From contig DOUO01000152.1 in NCBI GenBank assembly GCA_003520555.1, positions 1 through 5,918 of the forward strand: 5,918 nucleotides of DNA. The letters run 5' to 3'. A program made the translations under genes and the position numbers. Positions 1 to 5,523 of the stretch are shown one piece after another. The stretch's first letter is position 1. The number at the start of each line of letters is the position of its first letter. The notes beneath the pieces were generated by a model. The model worked only from the letters and a program-made list of their open reading frames with translations. It did not search any database and was not told where the DNA came from. Origin of the DNA: Oscillospiraceae bacterium. GTDB taxonomy: Bacteria; Bacillota; Clostridia; Oscillospirales; Acutalibacteraceae.

Positions 1-42
1 TTATCCGCATGTAAAAACCTCAACGGTCATATAATACACGCC

Positions 43-71
43 TTGACCTTTCGGGTTTGTGTTGCTATACT
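43..71 (+). promoter_or_regulatory. Sigma-A-type promoter of the truncated LysR gene
   Basis: A -35 box TTGACC (43-48) and a -10 box TATACT (66-71) are separated by exactly 17 bases, and a TG one base before the -10 makes it an extended -10. This is the best promoter match in the window. Transcription would start near 78, leaving a leader of about 50 bases before the ATG at 128. It would drive the truncated LysR reading frame, so the broken gene may still be transcribed. Seen directly as sequence; its activity is inferred. Confidence 0.6.
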
Positions 72-127
72 GATTACAGGAAGCCGTGTAAGAAAATACA
101 AATACTCAAAAAAGCAGAGGTGATTAT

Positions 128-283
128 ATGGAATTCAAGCATATCGAATACTTTATCGAAACGGCAAGGCACAAAAGCATTTCCAAAGCTGCCGAAAGCC
201 TGTTTATATCGCAGCAGGCGTTGAGCCGATGTATAAAAAACATTGAATCGGAGGTGCCCGGCGCGCGATTTATCATTTTATGA
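128..283 (+). pseudogene. Truncated LysR-family regulator, N-terminal helix-turn-helix only (51 codons)
   Basis: The frame starts at ATG 128 behind the ribosome binding site AGAGGTGA (116-123, 4 bases away) and stops at TGA 281-283. The first 42 residues match the LysR winged-helix N-terminus in register: Y8-F9 at the end of the first helix region, then S17-I-S-K-A-A22, then ISQQALSRCIKNIE (residues 27-40) as the recognition helix. LysR proteins are normally about 290-310 residues, with a C-terminal substrate-binding domain that is absent here. After residue 42 the sequence departs from the family (VPGARFIIL instead of the usual LG-x-x-LF-x-R), which points to a deletion or recombination junction near base 254 rather than a simple nonsense mutation. 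A LysR gene is typically divergent from or next to its target; no target is visible here. The intact promoter and ribosome binding site leave open a short HTH-only peptide, but a dead remnant is more likely. A LysR origin for the fragment is fairly certain. Confidence 0.8.
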
Positions 284-325
284 TTTACAAGGCGCAAATT
301 TTGAAAACGCCTTTGAATGATGCGC

Positions 326-397
326 AAGGGAAAACTGACCGTCGCGCCACGCTAAGGCGGCGGAACAATTGTAAATATAACTATTCCGAAAGTATAA
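326..397 (+). pseudogene. Possible remnant of a histidine-kinase ATPase domain C-terminus
   Basis: In the same frame as the LysR relic, this stretch reads KGKLTVAPR, a TAA stop (353-355), then GGGTIVNITIPKV and a TAA stop (395-397). The pattern of a strand, a turn, then G-x-GT-x-V-x-I-x-IP immediately before the stop is the usual ending of HATPase_c/GHKL sensor kinases (the last strands after the G2 box). About 35 bases upstream in another frame, GANFENAFE (from base 290) loosely recalls the N-box of the same domain, but it is one residue short and far too close to the end. If real, this is a scrambled, internally deleted kinase remnant. The match is short and may be coincidence. It lies in the 209-base gene-free gap between the LysR relic and the esterase gene. 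Confidence 0.3.
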
Positions 398-409
398 TAA
401 TCTATCTAT

Positions 410-452
410 AAAAACAGCCGGAGGATCAAGCGTATTGATTCGCCGGCTGTTT
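410..452 (-). terminator. Intrinsic terminator downstream of the esterase gene
   Basis: Perfect 10-base arms AAACAGCCGG (412-421) and CCGGCTGTTT (443-452) enclose one A/G mismatch and a further 7-pair stem (423-429 with 435-441, one G-U) around the loop GCGTA. Read on the minus strand, the hairpin ends in CTGTTTTT followed by A/T-rich sequence, and it lies 40 bases past the stop codon of the esterase gene at 493. On the plus strand the T tract is shorter (TTT, then a second run of seven T at 462-468), so it could also stop weak transcription from the left-hand relics. Confidence 0.8.
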
Positions 453-492
453 ACTATACAATTTTTTTACGCATAAGGCGTTGCGCCGGCGT

Positions 493-2217
493 TTACTTTT
501 CGGGTGAATAGTCCGACCATTTTCCGGCGGAATATCTGCGTTTTGACTTCATTGCGCCGGGATCGGCTTTGGGCCTTTCCGACATATCAATTTTATATAC
601 CTTACCTATCAAATCATTGTTGTATTTTAAATCGGTCGTCTGAAACGCGTCCTTGCCTTCGGCGACCTCTCTGTCGGTCACTCCCGAGTCAAAAATGATT
701 CCCGTATTTCCCCACGGAGCTTTAACGCGATAAATATCGGTATTGTCAACCTGTTCCATCTTAAAGCCCGGCCACTCGGCAAAATAATAGGGTTCCCCGG
801 TGAAGCTGTTGAACGCCATTCCGCCCCACCAATAGGCGTAAACCTCATCCCATTTTGTTTCGCTGTTGTCATAATAAATATAACCGGGAACGATGTCGTC
901 GGGATTGATATCCAAATCCTCGAGCGCCTGCTTCAACGGGTCGGAGGTGTCCTTATACTTAACGGGTACGGCGTACTCCAGCCCGGTGACATTATGTGTG
1001 TAAACCGCCTCCAAAAATTCGGGATAGATACTTCTCCAATAATCAATCATGTGATCTCCCGATTCATATTTGCTGAACACGAGCTTATCCTTGGCGTATC
1101 CGTTTTCAATCAGCTTGTTGTAAATATCCTGAGACGCGTCGCCGTTGTCGCCGTTATATTTTCCGGCGTAGAAATAAAGGAACGGCGCGTTTTCCATATT
1201 CATTTTATCCTTTAAAAACTCATTCCATTCCTTTTCGGCATACATATCAAGTGTTGCCGACATAACACCGCCCGTACCGAACCTGTCGGGATAAGACAGC
1301 ACGGTATAAAATGTTTCAAGTCCGCCCAGTGAAGCGCCTGCCAAAGCGGTGTGCTGAGGGTCGGTATAAACATTATAGTTTTCGTTTACATACGGCATAA
1401 CGGTGTCGCAGACGAATTTTGCGAAGTCGGAACCGCGTTTTTTTGACAAATCCTCTTCTTTGGCGCCTTCGGGCTTATCCTTCGTATTGATTTCGCCCAA
1501 ATCGGGAACCAGCTCGTCCCATCTGTAGAAATCGTTATTCTCAATACCTACGACGATTGCTTTGTTGCCTGTGGCCTCCATCATGCTTTCAACATGTTCG
1601 GCAACATTCCAGCAAACCGCGTCGTTGTCCATTCCCTTGTCCTTGCCGATTGTGAAAATGCTCTGACCGTCAAACATATAGATTACCGGGTATTTTTCAT
1701 CAGCGTTTTTATCGTAATCCTTCGGCTTCCAAATATAGACAAGCTTGTCCCTTCCGTCAAACTTAAGCACCTTTGTTTCAAGCTTGGGGTCATAAACGGG
1801 ATTTTTGCCCGCAACATACGGAAGCAGCAAATCGTCCTCAAGGTTCCAGCCGCTGACAAAGCTGTTGAACGCAACGTCCATGCTTGATTTTTCGCCGTAT
1901 TTCACACTAACCATATTGTACAGGTTGACGTCAGCTTCGCAGCTGAAAATATTATTGTTTTCATCTCCGCCGTTCTTCTTCATTTTAACGTCGGCGGTTT
2001 TACCGTTAGAAGTGTTCAGAAAGACGGCTGATATTTCGTCAATCTTTTTTTCCGTTCTGATTGTCAGCGTGTGCAGCTTCGGCTCTTTGGGTTTTGACTC
2101 GGCGGCGCTGTCCCGAGTTGCCGCGGAGCTTTCGGATGTTCCTTTGTTGTCCGCACAGGCTGTAAGCGCGGAAATAAAAATCAGCGCGCATAATAACACC
2201 GATATAATTTTTTTCAC
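493..2217 (-). CDS. Lipoprotein alpha/beta-hydrolase esterase with C-terminal starch-binding-like module
   Basis: A 574-residue exported, lipid-anchored hydrolase. Residues 1-21 are a lipoprotein signal peptide with lipobox LTAC and acylated Cys21, followed by a Ser/Ala/Lys linker to about 48. Residues 49-140 look like a beta-rich N-terminal module (low certainty). Residues 145-410 are an esterase-D/Fes-type alpha/beta hydrolase: YPVIYMFDGQSIF (176-188) is the oxyanion-side strand, GASLGG (294-299) is the nucleophile elbow with Ser296, GDHMIDYW (387-394) gives the catalytic His389, and D357 or D360 in YNGDNGD may be the acid. Residues 445-545 resemble a CBM26-type starch-binding module: IYYDNSETKW, VYAYWW, WPG (482-484), IIFDSG and QTTDL occur in family order. 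Start codon is GTG (2215-2217), chosen because AAGGAG (2226-2231) lies 8 bases upstream and the signal peptide begins there. It follows the serine-hydrolase gene by 77 bases. The substrate is unknown; an ester on a glucan or another polymer is inferred. Confidence is high for esterase fold and lipoprotein, moderate for the binding module. Confidence 0.88.
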   Translation of the reverse strand: MKKIISVLLCALIFISALTACADNKGTSESSAATRDSAAESKPKEPKLHTLTIRTEKKIDEISAVFLNTSNGKTADVKMKKNGGDENNNIFSCEADVNLYNMVSVKYGEKSSMDVAFNSFVSGWNLEDDLLLPYVAGKNPVYDPKLETKVLKFDGRDKLVYIWKPKDYDKNADEKYPVIYMFDGQSIFTIGKDKGMDNDAVCWNVAEHVESMMEATGNKAIVVGIENNDFYRWDELVPDLGEINTKDKPEGAKEEDLSKKRGSDFAKFVCDTVMPYVNENYNVYTDPQHTALAGASLGGLETFYTVLSYPDRFGTGGVMSATLDMYAEKEWNEFLKDKMNMENAPFLYFYAGKYNGDNGDASQDIYNKLIENGYAKDKLVFSKYESGDHMIDYWRSIYPEFLEAVYTHNVTGLEYAVPVKYKDTSDPLKQALEDLDINPDDIVPGYIYYDNSETKWDEVYAYWWGGMAFNSFTGEPYYFAEWPGFKMEQVDNTDIYRVKAPWGNTGIIFDSGVTDREVAEGKDAFQTTDLKYNNDLIGKVYKIDMSERPKADPGAMKSKRRYSAGKWSDYSPEK

Positions 2218-2242
2218 TGCGGTTTCTCCTTATTATATGCTT

Positions 2243-2273
2243 TATATACTTTAATAAACAAATGAATTTTCAA
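2243..2273 (-). promoter_or_regulatory. Weak possible promoter in front of the esterase gene
   Basis: In the 77-base gap between the serine-hydrolase and esterase genes, the minus strand reads TTGAAA (2268-2273) as a possible -35 and TATATA (2243-2248) or GTATAT one base earlier as a possible -10, with an 18-19 base spacer. The gap is very A/T-rich, so such matches are expected by chance. No hairpin with a T tract follows the upstream stop codon, so read-through from the serine-hydrolase gene is the simpler explanation for expression. Confidence 0.25.
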
Positions 2274-2294
2274 ATTGCGTAAGCGTCTGACAGA

Positions 2295-3383
2295 TTATTT
2301 TTCAAACATAACGCTGAGTAATTCCTGAGGCAACTGCTGTACATACGACATTCCTTTGCCGGTGTTTGACATCGCGTACAGATATATATTCCGCCCGGTG
2401 TTGATATAATCTACCGCTGCGAAGCTCGGCGGAATTTGTCCGACATGACCAACGCCGCCGTACGGCATATGCCACAATCCGTAACCGTATTCCTCCGTAC
2501 TGTACGGGTTGACGCTTTCAGTCATCTGACGAAATCCTTCCTCAGACAATATTTTTCCTCCGCTGAGTCCGCGCATCCATTTATTCATATCCTCCGCGTT
2601 AGACACAATGTCGCCGGCGCCCTTGGTCAGACCGGGATTATAAACGTATTCCTTCTTTATTTCCTCCACGGACACTGCCGACGCCAACTCGGAATCCTTT
2701 GACAAATCTTCAACAAAGCCTGTGTGCTTCATTCCCAATGGTTCAAAAAACTGTTCTTTGATGAATTTATGATAAGCTATTCCGCTTGCCTGTTCAGCTA
2801 TATTTGCAAGGAGAAAATAATTGGAGTTAGAATAACTATAATCTTTCCCCGGCTCAAAGCTGAGCTCTTCTTCAGATATTTCTTTAGTTATCAAATCGAT
2901 ATTCTTCGATTCATCATCTCCGACTTCGGAAGAATCCACAAGCTCCAGAAAATTGTCGATTCCGGAGCCCATATTAAGGAGATTTTTGATGGTAATTTTT
3001 TTGCCGTATTTATAATTTGGATAATACTTATCCAGAGTATCGTCCGTGCTGAGTTTATTTTGTTCGCAAAGGAACATTATGCAGGCGGCGCAAAATTGCT
3101 TTGATACGGAACCAATCGGCATGGGAGAATCAATTGTCAAAGGCTTTTTGTTGTCATCGTTGCCCTTGACATACTCATATATCACGTTATCGCCCTCGGT
3201 AATCTGTACAATACCCTTGAAGCCGGCGCCGGTCAATGTTTCATCCAGCTTGCTCTTAACATCTCCGGCAAGTGCCTGAGCCTGTGTTGAAGAAGCTTCG
3301 GAGCTTTCGGCAGGCTTTGACCCGCAGCCGGCAAAGAAAACAGTCAATACAATGGTTAATACAATCGCTGTTAGTTTTTTCAT
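2295..3383 (-). CDS. Lipoprotein serine hydrolase, beta-lactamase/DD-peptidase (class C-like) family
   Basis: A 362-residue protein anchored on the outer face of the membrane: signal peptide 1-19, lipobox FAGC with Cys20, then a Ser/Glu/Ala-rich linker to about 40. The rest is a Beta-lactamase-type (PF00144) penicillin-recognising domain. The three active-site motifs are present and correctly spaced: SVSK (92-95, nucleophile Ser92 and Lys95), YSN (184-186), and HVG (313-315) in the place of the KTG triad, as is usual for the esterase/peptidase branch of class C. MPIGSVSKQF, YSYSNSNYFLL and GHVGQIPPS are the surrounding conserved segments. Members hydrolyse D-amino-acid peptides, esters or sometimes beta-lactams; this sequence does not say which, and resistance should not be assumed. 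The ATG at 3381-3383 is preceded by AGGAGG (3390-3395) 6 bases away. It may form a two-gene unit with the esterase gene downstream. Length is usual for the family plus a lipoprotein leader. Confidence 0.9.
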   Translation of the reverse strand: MKKLTAIVLTIVLTVFFAGCGSKPAESSEASSTQAQALAGDVKSKLDETLTGAGFKGIVQITEGDNVIYEYVKGNDDNKKPLTIDSPMPIGSVSKQFCAACIMFLCEQNKLSTDDTLDKYYPNYKYGKKITIKNLLNMGSGIDNFLELVDSSEVGDDESKNIDLITKEISEEELSFEPGKDYSYSNSNYFLLANIAEQASGIAYHKFIKEQFFEPLGMKHTGFVEDLSKDSELASAVSVEEIKKEYVYNPGLTKGAGDIVSNAEDMNKWMRGLSGGKILSEEGFRQMTESVNPYSTEEYGYGLWHMPYGGVGHVGQIPPSFAAVDYINTGRNIYLYAMSNTGKGMSYVQQLPQELLSVMFEK

Positions 3384-3411
3384 AGTATTCCTCCTGTCAG
3401 GTTATATCCAT

Positions 3412-3441
3412 ATAATAAAACAGCTGCCCGACAAAAATCAA
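3412..3441 (-). promoter_or_regulatory. Promoter of the serine-hydrolase gene, overlapping a terminator
   Basis: The minus strand shows TTGATT (3436-3441) as -35 and TATTAT (3412-3417) as -10, 18 bases apart, which would put the start of transcription about 20 bases before the ATG at 3383. The -35 lies in the inner stem and loop of the terminator hairpin of the upstream regulator gene and the -10 lies in its T-rich tail. Moderate match; the overlap is seen directly, the promoter role is inferred. Confidence 0.45.
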
Positions 3442-3451
3442 GCAACTGTTT
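3416..3451 (-). terminator. Intrinsic terminator of the XRE regulator gene
   Basis: AACAGCTGC (3419-3427) pairs with GCAACTGTT (3442-3450) with one G-U, extended inward by CCGA/TCAA (two G-U pairs) and outward by one A-T, leaving the six-base loop CAAAAA. On the minus strand the stem is followed by T-rich TTATTATA. It lies about 43 bases after the regulator stop codon at 3494 and separates that gene from the serine-hydrolase gene. Confidence 0.65.
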
Positions 3452-3493
3452 ATATTTATATTAAATTATTAAGAGCAAGAATAAACCAATGGT

Positions 3494-4327
3494 TTAAAAA
3501 ATCGGCTTTTTTCTATCACATATACCGAAAACAGGATGCGGAGAGCCCTTGGCAATTCCATCCGCATAGCATAACAACGGCAGTACATTGGTTTCAAAGC
3601 GGATAATATAGGAATTAATTTCACCGTCAACGGACGCTATTTTCATGGGATGCACAATCTGTTTGTCGCAAAGCGTCTTCATGCAGCGTTCTACGTCCTG
3701 CAGCTCAAGTCCGGTTCCGTTGCTGATAAGCGACGCGGTTACAGGTATGTCGGACACCGTATAAAGATAATAAAAGATTTTCAGTATTTTTTTATCGGCA
3801 AACAGCGCGAAAACCTGGCGGATAGCTTCTTCACTTTCAAAATTTGATAAAATATCGTCATCCGGACGCATCATCAGAAAAAAGTGACGAAAATCATTTG
3901 ATATCCGAGCCAAAGCCAAGCCCTCGTCACACAACAGCTTGGCAAAATAATCCGGGCGTAAATCTCGTTTTTCGGAATGACCGTAAAACATGTCGGCAAA
4001 ATTTTCCGCAAGATCCGCTTCACCCGAAAGTCCCAAAATAAGCGACCAGCAATAATTAAACGCGGAACGAAACGCCTCATCGCGCGGCATAGTGCTGAGC
4101 TTTTTTATCATGGTGAGCTGTATATCCTGATCCTCTCTGCCGAAAAGCGCGTTTATACTGACGTCCAGCGCGTCTGCTATAAGCGGCAGAATTTCGGCGT
4201 CGGGGGTGCTGCCGCGTTCCCACTTTGAAACAGCCTGAGTGGTGACTCCCACATCCCTGCCGAGCCTGTCCTGAGTATAGCCTTTTTGCAATCGGTATTT
4301 TTTAATTTGCTCTCCGATAACGCTCAT
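3494..4327 (-). CDS. XRE-family transcriptional regulator with probable C-terminal winged-helix domain
   Basis: A 277-residue cytoplasmic DNA-binding protein. Residues 5-63 form a Cro/C1-type (HTH_3) helix-turn-helix: GEQIKKYRLQKGYTQDRLG, then VGVTTQAVSKWERGSTPD (27-43) containing the recognition helix, then ILPLIADALDVSINALFG. Residues 70-170 are helical with no family I recognise. Residues 177-245 look like a second, ArsR/MarR-like winged helix: a helix KKILKIFYYLYT, a turn at SDIPVTASLIS, a helix ELQDVERCMKTLCDKQIV, and a wing ending in NSYIIRFE. Two DNA-binding domains, or one plus a dimerising winged helix, are inferred from pattern only. ATG at 4325-4327 has GGAGGG (4334-4339) 6 bases upstream. 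It has its own extended -10 promoter and its own terminator, so it is a single-gene transcript. Its place just upstream of the two hydrolase lipoprotein genes makes them, or its own promoter, the natural candidate targets. The effector is unknown. Confidence 0.85.
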   Translation of the reverse strand: MSVIGEQIKKYRLQKGYTQDRLGRDVGVTTQAVSKWERGSTPDAEILPLIADALDVSINALFGREDQDIQLTMIKKLSTMPRDEAFRSAFNYCWSLILGLSGEADLAENFADMFYGHSEKRDLRPDYFAKLLCDEGLALARISNDFRHFFLMMRPDDDILSNFESEEAIRQVFALFADKKILKIFYYLYTVSDIPVTASLISNGTGLELQDVERCMKTLCDKQIVHPMKIASVDGEINSYIIRFETNVLPLLCYADGIAKGSPHPVFGICDRKKPIF

Positions 4328-4356
4328 ATTAAACCCTCCGTTGATTTTATAGCTCT

Positions 4357-4385
4357 ATTGTATCAAATCAAAGGCGGTTTGTCTA
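4357..4385 (-). promoter_or_regulatory. Promoter of the XRE regulator gene
   Basis: The minus strand reads TAGACA (4380-4385) as -35 and TACAAT (4357-4362) as -10 with a 17-base spacer, each one base from consensus, and TG one base before the -10 makes it an extended -10. The start of transcription would fall near 4350, about 23 bases before the ATG, a normal leader length. Strong match. Confidence 0.65.
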
Positions 4386-4404
4386 TATATAACTGTTAAT
4401 GATT

Positions 4405-4435
4405 GCGAATCTGCGGATTATCGCTGATTATGGCT
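4405..4435. repeat. Dyad and 10-base tandem repeat upstream of the XRE promoter
   Basis: GCGAATCTGCGGATTATCGC (4405-4424) is an interrupted inverted repeat: GCGA pairs with TCGC and AATC with GATT around TGCG, with a short bulge. Overlapping it, GATTATCGCT (4416-4425) is followed directly by GATTATGGCT (4426-4435), a tandem pair with one mismatch. The block ends about 20 bases upstream of the -35 of the regulator gene, a position suited to an activator or autoregulatory site. Function is inferred from position only. Confidence 0.35.
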
Positions 4436-4613
4436 GCTTACCTAAAACAATGCCGTCAAAATTCTCATTTTGCTAAATAATAGTGTAAGCCTTTCTCACC
4501 CGCGCTGATTTGTATCGGCATATATTTCTGTTGTCATTATCGGACATTACAACAGCAATATTTCGGATTGCCTTGTCGGTATACTTAATAATCTGTTTGT
4601 CGCCGTTTCACCT
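4436..4613. other. Gene-free gap between the small lipoprotein gene and the XRE upstream region
   Basis: Together with 4328-4435 this gap is 286 bases long. Apart from the regulator promoter and upstream repeats, the only structure is a 7-base inverted repeat CTGTTGT (4528-4534) / ACAACAG (4549-4555) with a 14-base loop. It lies about 60 bases past the stop of the lipoprotein gene but has no T tract on either side, so it is at best a weak terminator. A 44-codon open stretch directly after the lipoprotein stop has no usable start and no recognisable similarity. I see no gene here. Confidence 0.5.
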
Positions 4614-5243
4614 TTATTTTTTATCAAAGCTCATGCTTTTTTCAAAGGTCTTTCTGAACTCGCCGTCAGCTTCCGGATCACTGACAAGTATCCATATGCG
4701 CGACCATCCGTCTTCCTCATAGCTCAGATAATAAGCAAATGTATGTGAGCCGGTGTTCGGGTCGGGTGAAAGCTCCGCGAAGAGCACTTTTCTGCCGCCG
4801 AGGTCGCGCTCCTTAAGGCCGCCCTTTGCATCCTCTTCCAGCGATGATTTTGTCATACCTCCGTTGCTGCCCTGTCCGAAATAGATATACAGCCCGTAGG
4901 GTGAGTTATTTGGTTTCGCTTCATTGTCGGAAGGATTATAGAAGTAACCGAAATACTGAAATCCGCTGTAGGATTCGGTGGCGGTCTTGAAGGTATCGGG
5001 ATAGCTGTAGGATAAATAATACGGTTTTTCCTTATATTTATAGTCGTAGCATTTGAGCTCGCCCTTGACCCAGTTTAGGCTGCTGACATCAACAGAGGGC
5101 GCTTTGGTCTCAGCTGTTGTTTCTACAACGGTTGCCTGTGTGGTATCATCCTTTGCAGCAGAGTTTTCTTGATTTGATTTTGCGCAGGCAGCAAGGGATA
5201 TGACCGATATTGCCGATAATAGAATTGCAATGATCTTTTTCAT
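4614..5243 (-). CDS. Small lipoprotein of unknown function
   Basis: A 209-residue protein not assignable to a family by eye. Residues 1-19 are a lipoprotein signal peptide with lipobox LAAC and Cys20, so it should be tethered to the outer face of the membrane. Residues 21-52 are a Thr/Ala/Glu/Asp-rich linker (TTQATVVETTAETKAPS). Residues 57-209 form one compact domain, rich in Tyr and Phe and predicted mostly beta: YYLSYSYPDTF (75-85), GFQYFGYFYNP (94-104), YGLYIYFGQG (116-125), HTFAYYLSY (167-175) and WSRIWILVS (180-188), ending in a charged helix EFRKTFEKSMSF. The alternation of strands and the YPDTF-like opening recall PsbP/LpqN-like small secreted domains, but this is a guess. ATG 5241-5243 has AAGGAG (5252-5257) 8 bases upstream. 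It has its own promoter and is probably a single-gene transcript, divergent from a decayed LysR gene. Confidence is high that it is a real lipoprotein gene; function is unknown. Confidence 0.82.
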   Translation of the reverse strand: MKKIIAILLSAISVISLAACAKSNQENSAAKDDTTQATVVETTAETKAPSVDVSSLNWVKGELKCYDYKYKEKPYYLSYSYPDTFKTATESYSGFQYFGYFYNPSDNEAKPNNSPYGLYIYFGQGSNGGMTKSSLEEDAKGGLKERDLGGRKVLFAELSPDPNTGSHTFAYYLSYEEDGWSRIWILVSDPEADGEFRKTFEKSMSFDKK

Positions 5244-5300
5244 TTAAATCTCTCCTTTTTTCTGTCTAACCAATAATATCAAATTTAACTTGGCATTTTT

Positions 5301-5329
5301 ATTCTACCATATTTCCGACTGTCATGCAA
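5301..5329 (-). promoter_or_regulatory. Promoter of the small lipoprotein gene
   Basis: The minus strand reads TTGCAT (5324-5329) as -35 and TAGAAT (5301-5306) as -10 with a 17-base spacer and TG one base before the -10 (extended -10). Transcription would start near 5294, giving a leader of about 50 bases. The -35 hexamer covers the ATG of the divergent LysR relic. Confidence 0.6.
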
Positions 5330-5446
5330 TCCAAATATACTATCCTATATTTAGCTATTCTGCATAATCGAAGCCTAAGTTCAGCCGCGAAGCGTTCTAT
5401 TTGCAAATCACCAAATAAATATGTCAGCAAATCAATTATCATCCTT
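5324..5446 (+). pseudogene. Decayed LysR-family regulator N-terminus
   Basis: From ATG 5324 the frame gives YLAILHNRSLSSAAKR at residues 9-24. This matches the LysR helix-turn-helix consensus FLAI-x4-SLS-x-AAKR at exactly the residue numbers expected from a LysR start; S17, S19, A21 and A22 also align without gaps with the other LysR relic at 128-283. The recognition helix follows as YVSKSIIIL (33-41), shifted by about two residues relative to the family, and after that the similarity ends. There is no ribosome binding site before the ATG, and the substrate-binding domain (over 200 residues) is missing, so it is not a working gene. The frame happens to stay open to 5542, running through the terminator. 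It was probably a LysR gene divergent from the small lipoprotein gene, as LysR genes often are from their targets. The match rests on the motif pattern and is moderately secure. Confidence 0.5.
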
Positions 5447-5476
5447 ATTATTTATCGTAAATCTTTAAAATGCTGT

Positions 5477-5523
5477 AAATGCTGCACTCGGCAAAACCAC
5501 CGGGTGCAGCATTTTGTTTTTTT
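5477..5523 (+). terminator. Strong plus-strand intrinsic terminator without an intact gene
   Basis: A 15-pair stem, 5477-5491 with 5500-5514 (one G-U), closes over the loop CAAAACCA and is followed on the plus strand by TG and seven T (5517-5523). On the minus strand the following sequence is not T-rich, so the orientation is plus. The only plus-strand element upstream is the LysR relic that fades out about 30 bases earlier; the simplest reading is that this is the terminator of that deleted gene. A small plus-strand RNA ending here is the alternative. It may also act as a barrier to transcription from the left. Confidence 0.8.

Noticed and set aside
1..105. Minus-strand open stretch ending in TAA exactly at base 1, about 34 codons.
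   Set aside because: It has no recognisable similarity or usable start context, and it overlaps the strong plus-strand promoter at 43-71. Chance is more likely than a gene end.
1805..2254. 149-codon plus-strand reading frame antisense to the esterase N-terminus.
   Set aside because: It lies opposite the signal peptide and N-terminal module of a clear gene, has no ribosome binding site, and its hydrophobic composition is that of an antisense shadow.
2724..3104. 126-codon plus-strand reading frame opposite the serine-hydrolase gene.
   Set aside because: It covers the conserved active-site region of a well-supported gene on the other strand and shows no domain of its own.
2295..3383. Calling the serine hydrolase an antibiotic-resistance beta-lactamase.
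   Set aside because: The SxxK, YxN and HxG motifs fit the broad class C/esterase/peptidase family; HxG in place of KTG and the lipoprotein form do not indicate a resistance enzyme.
3482..3496. 15-base palindrome TAAACCAATGGTTTA spanning the stop codon of the XRE gene.
   Set aside because: It has a single-base centre, is A/T-rich at the edges and lacks a T tract; a better terminator follows at 3416-3451. No role can be argued.
4528..4555. Inverted repeat CTGTTGT/ACAACAG as terminator of the small lipoprotein gene.
   Set aside because: The stem is only 7 pairs with a 14-base loop and there is no T run on either strand, so it does not meet the usual form of an intrinsic terminator.
4482..4607. 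Open minus-strand stretch right after the small lipoprotein stop, with an internal ATG that gives a 24-residue peptide.
   Set aside because: There is no ribosome binding site before the ATG, the similarity is nil, and a stretch of this length is expected by chance.
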